Source: Bog-473 sp963783965 (GTDB lineage: Bacteria; Actinomycetota; Acidimicrobiia; Acidimicrobiales; RAAP-2). From it: a stretch of DNA of 64,000 bases. The stretch lies in the NCBI GenBank assembly GCA_963783965.1, contig CAWAPQ010000001.1, positions 248,001 to 312,000 on the forward strand, in the 5' to 3' direction. Position numbers and translations under genes: made by a program. Numbering within the stretch: position 1 is the first letter of the stretch; every line of letters starts with the position of its first letter. The notes beneath the pieces were generated by a model. It made no database searches, was not told where the DNA came from, and was given only the letters and a program-made list of their open reading frames with translations. Below, one piece after another: positions 15,661 to 23,497 of this stretch.

Positions 15661-17203
15661 ATGACGGCACGGACCGCCCTGAAGCTCGGCGCGGTTGTGA
15701 CTCTCGGCGCACTCTGCCTGACCGCCTCGAGCGCTGCCAGTGCTGCCTCCGGTGGATCGGGCAACGCTGCGTACGATGGTGCCCCGGCCCAGGTTCGCGC
15801 AGCCGGGGCCGGCCAATGGCCGCTGCCGGGGCACGACTACGACAACACTCGAGACGCCGGCCGCTCACCTGTGACTGCACGGTCGATTTCCAAGCTGGTG
15901 ACCGCCTGGTCCGTCCCGATGACCGGCGCGCTCGACCACCGCCCCGATCATTGTCGGTGACCGGATTTACGTCGAGGACAACAGCGGATCGGTGGCGAGC
16001 ATCGATCGATCGAGTGGACATGTGATCTGGCGGAGCGCCGCCTTGGGATTCTCCATCGGGCCCAACGGGGTGGCGGTCGGATGGGGGAAGGTCTTCGCGG
16101 GCACCAGCGACGGCGTGGCCGCGCTCAGTTCGACCACCGGCCGCGTGCTCTGGAATCGCCGACTGACAACCACCGCCACAGAAGGAGTCGACATCCAACC
16201 GACTGTCGTCGACGGTCTCGTCCTTATGGCGACCGTGCCGGTCGGTCTCGGTGGCATCTACAAGGGCGGCGACCGGGGGTGGCTCTTCGCTCTTCATGCC
16301 GCCACGGGCAGAACCGCCTGGTCATTCGACACGGTCGCCTCGCCCGACCTCTGGGGAAATCCGGCCGTCAACTCCGGCGGCGGCGCCTGGTATCCGCCCG
16401 CAATCGATCGGGCCACCAACCGGGTCTATTGGGGTACGGCAAACCCCGCTCCGTTCCCGGGAACGCCACAGTTTCCGAACGGGACGAGCCGGCCTGGTGC
16501 AAACCTCTACACGGACTCGACGGTGGCGCTCAATCTCCGCACGGGCCGTCTGCAGTGGTACCACCAGGCCACGGCCCACGACATCTTCGATCGCGACTTT
16601 GTCCACACCATGATCGTGAACATCCCGCGTTCCGGCCGCCGAATTGTCGTCGGGACCGGCAAGGGCGGACTCGTCGTGGGGCTGAACCCGGCATCGGGTC
16701 GTCTGGTGTGGCACACCTTGGTGGGTCTGCACCACAACGGTGAACTGCACGCGCTCGCCGGTCCCACCGTGGTGCTGCCCGGCACCTTCGGGGGCGTGCT
16801 GACCCCTCCCGCATCGGCGGATGGCACGGTCTACGTCGCCACCTTGAACGCCCCCGACACCCTGTATCCCGACATGACGGCCTACTTCGGCGGCAAGATA
16901 GGGACGTATCCAGGTGACGTCGTCGCGTTGCAGGGGGCCACAGGCAAGATCGTCTGGGACACGAAAGTGCCCGGCGACCCCACCGGAGCCGCCACAGTGG
17001 TGAACAACCTGGTGCTGACCGCCACAGATCAAGGAAGCTTGGTGGCGATCAACCGCTCGACGGGCCGGATCGTGTGGGTGCACACATTGCCGGGGTCCGT
17101 AAACGGCTGGTTGTCGATTGCGGGCAACCTCGTCGTCATTCCGATCGGGGGTACGCAGCCCCCTGAGCTGCTCGCCCTCCGTCTCCCGACGAGCACGAAA
17201 TGA
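15661..17203 (+). pseudogene. Secreted PQQ-type beta-propeller protein, frameshifted
   Basis: A signal peptide (MTARTALKLGAVVTLGALCL, ending ASAAS) leads into a PQQ-repeat propeller. The frame breaks near 15934: removing one G turns MTGALDHRPDHCR-stop into MTGALTTAPIIVGDRIYVED and joins the second frame, which runs to 17203. Joined, it has about 513 residues with PQQ-like blades (SSTTGRVLWNRR, HAATGRTAWSFD, NPASGRLVWHTL, RSTGRIVWVH) and resembles BamB/PQQ-dehydrogenase-like proteins. No residues needed for a specific dehydrogenase were confirmed. As with the lysR gene, one base explains all the damage, so an error in the sequence is possible. Confidence 0.75.
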
Positions 17204-17228
17204 CTCCCGGGCACCGTTGGTGTCGACC

Positions 17229-17251
17229 GGCCGTCTCCTCATGACGGGGCC
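17229..17251. terminator. Possible bidirectional terminator between convergent genes
   Basis: GGCCGTC-TCCTCAT-GACGGGGCC can pair with a 2-base bulge. It lies in the 63-bp gap between two convergent stops. No T-run. Confidence 0.3.
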
Positions 17252-17266
17252 GCTGCTCACGTGAGG

Positions 17267-19426
17267 TCATGAGTTGCCAACAGGAGCCTCCCAGAGGACC
17301 TGGGAGGACGCACCATCGGCGCTTATCGATACGAGGGCCGTCCTGTCCGTGAAGCCGTTCCCGTAAAACGTGTCGACGTAAATGGTGCCATCGGCACCGA
17401 CGGCAATGCCGTTGGGTGAGAACCCTCTGATGCCGTGAAAGAGGCCCTGGGCGAAGGAGATGATCGTCTGTTCGCCGGTCTGTGAGAGCCGGACGACTGA
17501 CAACTCGTCCATGGCGACGATCCCTCCATTGGGCGCCGTCGCGAGACCGGCGTCACCGCGGGGATAGATGCTTTGCGCCCCCGCGGGCTCCGTGAGCACG
17601 CCCGAGGGCTGGACCACGAAGACCGCCTTGGAACCGAACCCGAAGAAGTAGAGGTTGCCCGACGAGTCGAACGCGAGCCCGTCCGCACCGTCGGCCGAAG
17701 CCGAGGATGCCTGACCTCCCACGCCGCCAACACCTTGATCGGGGCCATCGGTGCCCACAATGACGCTCAGAGTCCCGTCGGCATTGAGACGGAGCACCTG
17801 CTCGCCCACGGTGATAGTCAGATGCCCGCCAGCGTCGAAGGCCACGTCGTTGGGCGAGATGGCGGCCTCCAGGGCGGGAGTGCCGCCTGGGACGAAGCCA
17901 CCGGCTGAGGAAGCACCGGATCCGACGACGGTGAAAATTGTCCCAGTGGGCGAAATGGCCCGGACTCGCCCGTTTCCCTCGTCGGCGAAGAAAAGCGTCC
18001 CGTCCGCCCCAAAGGCCATCCCGCCTGGTCGGTCGAGCTCGGCGTCGACCGCTGGGCCACCGTCACCCTCGTCACCCACCTGTCCTGTACCCGCCTCGAC
18101 CACGAACCTCCCATTGGGAAGCCGTTCCAGAATCTGGTTCCGGGTTTGGTCGGCAATGAAGAGGTCGCCGTTGGGGCCCACGGCCAACGCGGTCGGACGG
18201 CTGGGGACGACAACGGAGGACGCCTGGGTGGTGCTGGTCGTGGCCGGGGTTGTCGTCGTTGTGCTCGATCTGCCGGACGCGCTCGTCGGAACCGGCGAAA
18301 CCCCGCTCCCGGTCGAAGCGTGGTCCGGACTCACGCATCCCGACGGTGGCGCGCTCGAACCCTGCTGCCCCGGCATGAGCACCGTGCCGGCGCATCCGAA
18401 GTTCGACAAGATCGTGTCACCGGTCACCGTCGAGCCATCCGGGAGCGAGTAGCGCGTCTTCTGCTCCCTGATATATCCCTCACTGTCAACGGACACCCAC
18501 GTCGTTTTTCCGGCAAACCCGCTCTCCTTCAGAATGGCGTCAGCGGCGCGGATGGTCGACACCTGCTCAGACGTGAGGCCGTTCGTGTCGGGATCTTGGA
18601 GCCCGCTCTCGGAGAGTTTGTAGATCGTGACCGGAACGCCATCGACGTTGCCGGTACCCGCTGGCTGGGCTCCCTGGATTTCGCGGGCCTCGAGGTCGAG
18701 GTAGCCAGTCCCACTGGCCAGGCCCTGCATGTCCAGCGCTCCGGTAACCTGGCCGACCGTGCCCTCCACCGAGCCGGCGTAGCCCGAAAGCGGTGCGCCC
18801 GGTCCAGCCTGGCCGGGCCCGGCCAAGCCGTAGTCACCGCCCCCGATCTCCCATACATCCGTCCCGTTGTCGTAGAGCGTGATCAAGCCGAGGGATCCGA
18901 CATTCGAGACGGTCACCATGGCGTAGGGATCGGTATTGACCGTGCCGTGGCCGGAAATGGACGAAAGGCCCGGATACTGGCTCTGGGGCGAGGAACTTTG
19001 CCAACAGGGCATCAAGTTCGACTTGGTGCTCGTTTGAGGACAGTGGAAGGGCGGGGTCGTCGTAGGAGCCGCAGGAGGGGTCGTGGTGTCGCTGTACGTC
19101 ATGTCGTAGCTGCCGGCTGCCACGGTGACGTTGACGTCGTCGACCACGAGCCGCGCCAGGCGATCTTGAAGCCGGGCACCGTTGACGTGACTCGGCGTGT
19201 CGTGACCCAGGGTCGGGACAAGCAGAGCAGCCCCTACCGCCAGCACAATCAGAAGTGCGAAGGCCCAACGAACACGACGGATTCGACGCGTTTCGCCCTT
19301 GCCTCTCGAACGGGCTCCGGTGATGTGAGACGTGCTGAGACGTCGATCGACAGCCGCCATCGTGCGCGCGTCGGGAGGATCTATCTCGTCGATATAACGG
19401 CGAACTTCATCCAACTCGTCACTCAC
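17267..19426 (-). CDS. Membrane anti-sigma-like protein with extracytoplasmic NHL repeats
   Basis: A 719-residue protein. Residues 1-50 are cytoplasmic and polar (SDELDEVRRYIDEIDPPDA). There is one membrane helix near 53-70 (WAFALLIVLAVGAALLVP). About 300 residues of Gly/Thr-rich extracytoplasmic sequence follow, then a Ser/Thr linker (SSTTTTTPATTSTTQ, about residue 390), then five or six NHL-type blades (VGPNGDLFIADQTRNQILE, FGADGTLFFADEGNGRVRAI, FDSSGNLYFFG, VGADGTIYVDTF). Its GTG start overlaps the sigma-factor stop by 4 bases, the usual arrangement for an anti-sigma. No zinc HxxxCxxC motif is present, so binding to the sigma is inferred from position and topology. Confidence 0.75.
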   Translation of the reverse strand: MSDELDEVRRYIDEIDPPDARTMAAVDRRLSTSHITGARSRGKGETRRIRRVRWAFALLIVLAVGAALLVPTLGHDTPSHVNGARLQDRLARLVVDDVNVTVAAGSYDMTYSDTTTPPAAPTTTPPFHCPQTSTKSNLMPCWQSSSPQSQYPGLSSISGHGTVNTDPYAMVTVSNVGSLGLITLYDNGTDVWEIGGGDYGLAGPGQAGPGAPLSGYAGSVEGTVGQVTGALDMQGLASGTGYLDLEAREIQGAQPAGTGNVDGVPVTIYKLSESGLQDPDTNGLTSEQVSTIRAADAILKESGFAGKTTWVSVDSEGYIREQKTRYSLPDGSTVTGDTILSNFGCAGTVLMPGQQGSSAPPSGCVSPDHASTGSGVSPVPTSASGRSSTTTTTPATTSTTQASSVVVPSRPTALAVGPNGDLFIADQTRNQILERLPNGRFVVEAGTGQVGDEGDGGPAVDAELDRPGGMAFGADGTLFFADEGNGRVRAISPTGTIFTVVGSGASSAGGFVPGGTPALEAAISPNDVAFDAGGHLTITVGEQVLRLNADGTLSVIVGTDGPDQGVGGVGGQASSASADGADGLAFDSSGNLYFFGFGSKAVFVVQPSGVLTEPAGAQSIYPRGDAGLATAPNGGIVAMDELSVVRLSQTGEQTIISFAQGLFHGIRGFSPNGIAVGADGTIYVDTFYGNGFTDRTALVSISADGASSQVLWEAPVGNS

Positions 19427-20064
19427 TCCCGGTGCTCCTCTGCAACGGTGTATCGGTGATCCGACTTGGCATATGCCGTGTATTGCCCGTCCGCCTCCAA
19501 AAGTTCCCTGAGATTTCCCCTGGCCCGAGATAAGCGCGAGCGCACCGTCCCAACCCTGATGCCAAGGGCCCGGCCGATGTCGTCATAGCTGAGGCCGAGT
19601 CCAGCGGAGAGCACAAGGACTTCGCGGTGTTTGTCATCGAGGGCATCCAATGCTCGGCGCACGCCCTGCATCTGGTCACGTTGCTCGGCACTCGCGGCAG
19701 GGGGATCCATCGCATTCGTTGCGCTCTTGCCCTGTTCCTCCAAATGGGTGATCCGCCGGAGCATGGACGTGCGCCTCACCTGGGACCGCCGATGATGACG
19801 GATCATGTTGGAGGCAATCCCAAGCAGCCAGGGAAGAGCCCCGTCATAGCGCGTGTCGTAGCGCTGCCGTGCTCGGAAGGCCGCCTCGAAGACGTCGGCG
19901 AGGAGATCCTCGGCCGAAGACCGATCCACTCGGCTCGCCAGGTAGCGGAACACCGACGCTCCATGGCGCTCGAAAATCACGGAAAAACACTCGGGGTTGC
20001 TGACCGAGTCGCCGATGAGGGCACCGTCCGTGCCCTTCGTCCCGGACGCGTCAATGCCACTCAC
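19423..20064 (-). CDS. ECF-family RNA polymerase sigma factor
   Basis: About 213 residues. Region 2 is seen as FSVIFERHGASVFRYLASRV and SAEDLLADVFEAAFRARQRY then GALPWLLGIASNMIRHHRR. Region 4 is ALDALDDKHREVLVLSAGLG and SYDDIGRALGIRVGTVRSRL. I chose the GTG at 20064; the frame stays open to 20340, where a GTG overlaps the adenylate kinase stop, but those 92 extra residues look non-coding. A hairpin lies just upstream. The gene is followed by an overlapping membrane NHL protein that probably controls it, so the pair may pass an envelope signal to transcription. Target promoters are unknown. Confidence 0.88.
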   Translation of the reverse strand: MSGIDASGTKGTDGALIGDSVSNPECFSVIFERHGASVFRYLASRVDRSSAEDLLADVFEAAFRARQRYDTRYDGALPWLLGIASNMIRHHRRSQVRRTSMLRRITHLEEQGKSATNAMDPPAASAEQRDQMQGVRRALDALDDKHREVLVLSAGLGLSYDDIGRALGIRVGTVRSRLSRARGNLRELLEADGQYTAYAKSDHRYTVAEEHRE

Positions 20065-20074
20065 CAAACCGATA

Positions 20075-20092
20075 TTGCCCGAAGCAGGGCAA
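20075..20092. promoter_or_regulatory. Inverted repeat upstream of sigma gene
   Basis: TTGCCC-GAAGCA-GGGCAA is a perfect 6-bp inverted repeat, 11 bases upstream of the chosen sigma start. On the minus strand, GGGAACTT precedes it and resembles an ECF -35 element, though no -10 at the right spacing was found. It may be an operator or a leader hairpin. Confidence 0.35.
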
Positions 20093-20336
20093 AAGTTCCC
20101 GAGAGGGGCGCCGTATCCCAGCCCAGCCCGATGAAATCGGTCCGAATCTCCCTTGGATCGAGTGCACGAGTCCGGTGGGACGAAGCCCCTCAGTGCTTCG
20201 ATGCTTTTCTCTCCGGTCGGCAGCCCGATACTGGCTCTTCGACGAGAACGCTCAGGAGGGCCGGCCCCGCGGTGCCTCGGGGCTGGCCCGTCGGCACGAC
20301 TGGGCCAAAGGCCCTCGGGCCTGGCACCGGAGTCAG

Positions 20337-20918
20337 TCACTCATTGAGGTGAAGACGCTCAAGCCCGGCCACAATCTGCGAGAAGACCTCTTCAACGCCT
20401 TGGTCGCCGTCGACGTTCAGGATGAGCCCGCGTCGGCGATAGAACCCCAGGAGGGGCTCGGTTTCGGCAAAGAACACTTGGAGCCTATGGGCCACGACAT
20501 CCTCTGCGTCGTCGATCCGACCTTCTTGCTTGTCCCGGATGCGTAGCCGACGTTCGAGTTCCTCAGGCGGAACGTCGAGGTGTACAACCGCCTGGAGCTC
20601 GATGGATCTGACTTCTCTCGCGGCGCGGTACGCCGCTTCGGCCTGACGAAGGTTGCGCGGAAAACCATCCAATACGTAGCCGCCACGATTGGCCGCCTCA
20701 ATCAACGGTGCCGCCAGGAGATCGAGGATCAGGTCGTCAGGGACCAGGTCGCCTCGACGAACGTAGTCAGTTACTTTTCTTCCGATCTCTGAATTCTGAG
20801 CAATTTGCTGCCGCAGCACGTCACCGCTCGATATGTGAGTGATTCCGTAGTGATGGGCAAGCTTCTCCGCCTGGGTGCCTTTTCCGGCACCGGGCGGTGC
20901 CACTAACAAGACTCGCAC
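20337..20918 (-). CDS. adk: Adenylate kinase (short form)
   Basis: A 193-residue NMP kinase. The P-loop is APPGAGKGTQAEKLA (residues 8-22). The AMP-binding part is ISSGDVLRQQIA and the core GGYVLDGFPRNLRQAEA. The LID is short, with no zinc cysteines (RRLRIRDKQEGRIDDAEDVV). It catalyses ATP + AMP to 2 ADP. The start is GTG. It is not next to secY or ribosomal genes, where the housekeeping adk of actinobacteria usually sits, so it may be a second copy. It is directly upstream of the sigma gene on the same strand. Confidence 0.88.
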   Translation of the reverse strand: MRVLLVAPPGAGKGTQAEKLAHHYGITHISSGDVLRQQIAQNSEIGRKVTDYVRRGDLVPDDLILDLLAAPLIEAANRGGYVLDGFPRNLRQAEAAYRAAREVRSIELQAVVHLDVPPEELERRLRIRDKQEGRIDDAEDVVAHRLQVFFAETEPLLGFYRRRGLILNVDGDQGVEEVFSQIVAGLERLHLNE

Positions 20919-20975
20919 GAGCAGAAGTTAGTCCTCGAATGCATGGACGATCGACTGCGTGACGGAGGCGCTACC

Positions 20976-20981
20976 TATACT
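20976..20981 (+). promoter_or_regulatory. Candidate -10 box for a leaderless transcript
   Basis: TATACT lies 6 bases before the GTG at 20988, the spacing of a leaderless mRNA starting at that codon. No good -35 hexamer is visible. Confidence 0.35.
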
Positions 20982-20987
20982 GCGGCG

Positions 20988-22478
20988 GTGCTCGGCCGAA
21001 TTCTCGCGGTTGCCCTCGTCGCCATGTCGACGCTCACGGTGGTCGAGGCGACGGGCGGCTCGCCCGCTGGGGCGACGCTGAATTCGCCCATCGTCGGCAT
21101 GGCGGCGACACCTGACGATGCTGGGTACTGGCTGGTGGCCTCAGACGGCGGTGTCTTTGCGTACGGCGACGCACATTTCTACGGCTCGGCGGTCAACCTT
21201 CACCTGAACGAGCCCGTCGTCGGCATGGCGACGACACACGACGGCGGGGGCTATTGGTTGGTCAGCGCGGACGGTGGCGTCTATGCCTATGGCGATGCAC
21301 AGTACGGTGGATCGGCGGTCAATCTTCACCTGAACAGGCCCGTCGTCGGCATGGCGGCGACACCTGACGGGGCGGGCTATTGGTTGGTGAGCACGGACGG
21401 TGGGGTCTTCGGCTACGGCGACGCACGGTTCTACGGCTCGACCGGGGGGATCGTCCTCAGCAAACCCGTGGTCGGCATGGCCGTCACTTCCGACGGTGGC
21501 GGCTACTGGCTCGTGGCTGCCGACGGCGGCGTCTTCGCGTACGGCGACGCTGCGTTCTACGGTTCGACCGGCGGGATCGTGCTCAGCGAACCCGTGGTCG
21601 GCATGGCTGCCTCCTCCGACGGTGGCGGCTACTGGCTCGTGGCTGCCGACGGCGGCGTCTTCGCGTTTGGCGACGCTCGCTTCTACGGTTCGGCCAGCGG
21701 CGAGGTCCCCGGCGAGCCCATCGTCGGTACGGTCGCAAGCTCGGATGCCGGTGGTTACTGGCTCCCGACGGCTGATGGAAGGGTGTTCACCTTCGGCGAC
21801 GCCCGGTTCTTCGGCGCAATCTCAAAGATCATCGCCCTCTATGGCGACTCACTCGGGATGGAAGCGGCACAGACCTTTGAGTACCTGGCCGGCACATCCG
21901 GGGCGCTCACACTGCTGCGGGCGTTTGGCGGTGCGGCGATCTGTGACGACCTGGGGGACATGACGACCGATGTGGCGAACCTGCACCCCACCGTCGCGGT
22001 GATGGAGTTCTCGGGGGACAACCAAACGCCGTGCATGGCGGCGTACACGAAGGGATCCGGCGCTTACTACGAGAAGTACCAGAATGACGCCCAGGCAGCC
22101 ATCAATATCTTTCGGAGCAACGGGATCCCGGTCGTTCTGATCGGCGCACCCCCGGACGCCTTCACCGACCTCACCGTGAACATCAACTTCCTCAATCAGA
22201 TCTACGCGTCGCTTGCGGCAAGTAGTTCGGGTGTTCTCTACGACGATGCGGGCCAGTCCGTGTCGTCGAATGGTCAGTACACCAAGACGCTCCCCTGTCT
22301 TCCCGTAGAGCCTTGCACCGGTCCGTCCGGCACAAACGTGGTGAGGTCACCCGACGGCGTGCACTTCTGCCCGGACGGGATGGTCGTACAACAGAACTTG
22401 TTCAGTGTGTGCGACGTGTACTCGTCCGGGGCCTTCAGGTTCGCCGCTGCCATGCTCGGTCCCGCCCTCGGGCAGTGA
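20988..22478 (+). CDS. Secreted SGNH-hydrolase-like protein with six 42-aa repeats
   Basis: About 496 residues. A signal peptide (LGRILAVALVAMSTLTVVEA) is followed by six repeats of exactly 42 residues. Each reads roughly P-V-VGMAATPDGGGYWLV-ADGGVFAYGDA-FYGS and probably forms propeller-like blades. The C-terminal 210 residues have IIALYGDSLG (the GDS block of SGNH/GDSL hydrolases), VVLIGAPPDAF and SPDGVHFCPDG (Asp and His of the triad). It is therefore likely a cell-wall or polysaccharide esterase carried by a binding propeller. I favour the GTG at 20988 because a -10 box precedes it by 6 bases; an ATG at 20943 adds 15 residues. Confidence 0.82.
   Translation: MLGRILAVALVAMSTLTVVEATGGSPAGATLNSPIVGMAATPDDAGYWLVASDGGVFAYGDAHFYGSAVNLHLNEPVVGMATTHDGGGYWLVSADGGVYAYGDAQYGGSAVNLHLNRPVVGMAATPDGAGYWLVSTDGGVFGYGDARFYGSTGGIVLSKPVVGMAVTSDGGGYWLVAADGGVFAYGDAAFYGSTGGIVLSEPVVGMAASSDGGGYWLVAADGGVFAFGDARFYGSASGEVPGEPIVGTVASSDAGGYWLPTADGRVFTFGDARFFGAISKIIALYGDSLGMEAAQTFEYLAGTSGALTLLRAFGGAAICDDLGDMTTDVANLHPTVAVMEFSGDNQTPCMAAYTKGSGAYYEKYQNDAQAAINIFRSNGIPVVLIGAPPDAFTDLTVNINFLNQIYASLAASSSGVLYDDAGQSVSSNGQYTKTLPCLPVEPCTGPSGTNVVRSPDGVHFCPDGMVVQQNLFSVCDVYSSGAFRFAAAMLGPALGQ
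21087..21842 (+). repeat. Six tandem 126-bp coding repeats
   Basis: Repeat starts (Pro-codon of P-V-VG) fall at 21087, 21213, 21339, 21465, 21591 and 21717, each exactly 126 bp apart. Adjacent units 4 and 5 are the most alike, which suggests recent unequal crossing-over or conversion. A seventh, isolated unit lies at 7090-7200. Confidence 0.85.
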
Positions 22479-22599
22479 TCCACACCTTCACAAGGCAATG
22501 GCGTCCGTTGAGCAGCTTCGCTGCGGCTTCCGGAGCCGCTGACGCAAGAACGGACTTCTTCTAGCCTGGCACCGCCGGGCCACGCGGAAGGGAGTATCG

Positions 22600-23448
22600 A
22601 TGGCCAAGTTGCAGGTGTGGAATGATCCTCCCCGGTGCTCGTTCTGCGGGAAGACGCAAGACAGCGTCACCAAGCTCGTGGCCGGACCGAGCGCCCTCAT
22701 CTGCAATGAGTGCGTCGAACTCTGCAACGACATCATGTCCGCTGAGGCCGATCGGCCCGCCGACGAGACCACGGGGATGCGCGCCTCGACGGTCGGGAGA
22801 TGGCGAGCCTCCTCCCCCGAGACTCTGTCGGATGATCCCGTGGCCGCTCAATCCCCACGGCTGATCCTCGCTTCCGGCTCGGTCTCCCGACTTTCCGTTC
22901 TGCGCGACGCGGGCTTCGATCCCGAGGTGGTCGTCAGCGGAGTCAGCGAGGAGTTCGACGGCCTCACCCCCGCGCAAGCAGTTGTGGTTCTGGCCGAGCG
23001 CAAAGCCCTGGCCGTCGCGGACCACTACGCAGAGAGCCTGGTCATCGGCTGTGACTCCATGCTCGAGTTCGACGGCGAGGCACTCGGCAAGCCTGCCTCG
23101 GGTGCCGAAGTGGTACACGTGTGGAGGCGGCTCTCGGGGAGACAGGCCACACTGCACACGGGCCATTGCCTTATCGAGACGTCAACCGGGCACCGTGTCA
23201 ACCGGCTCGCCAGCTCGGAGGTGGAATTCGGCGTCCCCAGCGAAACGGAGCTCAGCGCCTACGCGGCCACGAACGAACCGCTCTCACTGGCTGGGGCATT
23301 CAGCATTGAGGGACTCTCTGGACCCTTCGTCGCAGCGGTGCACGGGAGCCCGAGCAACGTCCTCGGTCTGTCGCTGCCGGACCTGCGCGAGATGCTGTTC
23401 GAGGTCGGCGTCCAGATCACTGATCTGTGGAGGAAAGACCGAAAATAG
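22600..23448 (+). CDS. ClpX-type zinc finger fused to Maf-like nucleotide pyrophosphatase
   Basis: A 282-residue protein with two domains. Residues 10-46 are a zf-C4 ClpX domain: CSFCGK with C13/C16, then the segment through VAGPSALICNECVELCNDI with C35/C38. After a 40-residue linker, residues 87-275 are Maf: LILASGSVSRLSVLRDAGFD, the catalytic Asp in GCDS (D152), LGKP (K164), HTGHCLIET and LAGAFSIEGLSGPFV. Maf proteins hydrolyse non-canonical nucleoside triphosphates to monophosphates. In ClpX the zinc domain binds adaptors and substrates; here no AAA+ module follows. The RBS GGAAGGGA fits the ATG at 22600, so the fusion is not an artefact of start choice. Confidence 0.85.
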   Translation: MAKLQVWNDPPRCSFCGKTQDSVTKLVAGPSALICNECVELCNDIMSAEADRPADETTGMRASTVGRWRASSPETLSDDPVAAQSPRLILASGSVSRLSVLRDAGFDPEVVVSGVSEEFDGLTPAQAVVVLAERKALAVADHYAESLVIGCDSMLEFDGEALGKPASGAEVVHVWRRLSGRQATLHTGHCLIETSTGHRVNRLASSEVEFGVPSETELSAYAATNEPLSLAGAFSIEGLSGPFVAAVHGSPSNVLGLSLPDLREMLFEVGVQITDLWRKDRK

Positions 23449-23497
23449 GGGACCCTCCCGCTCCTCCGTTTCGACGTCACTTCCCTGACGACTCACG

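Noticed and set aside
20065..20340. 92-residue N-terminal extension of the sigma factor
   Set aside because: No similarity to sigma factors and poor third-position bias; the conserved domain starts after it. The overlap with adk is reported as a finding instead.
21087..21842. Regularly spaced repeats considered as a CRISPR array
   Set aside because: The repeats are 126-bp coding units inside a secreted protein, with no unique spacers and no cas genes.
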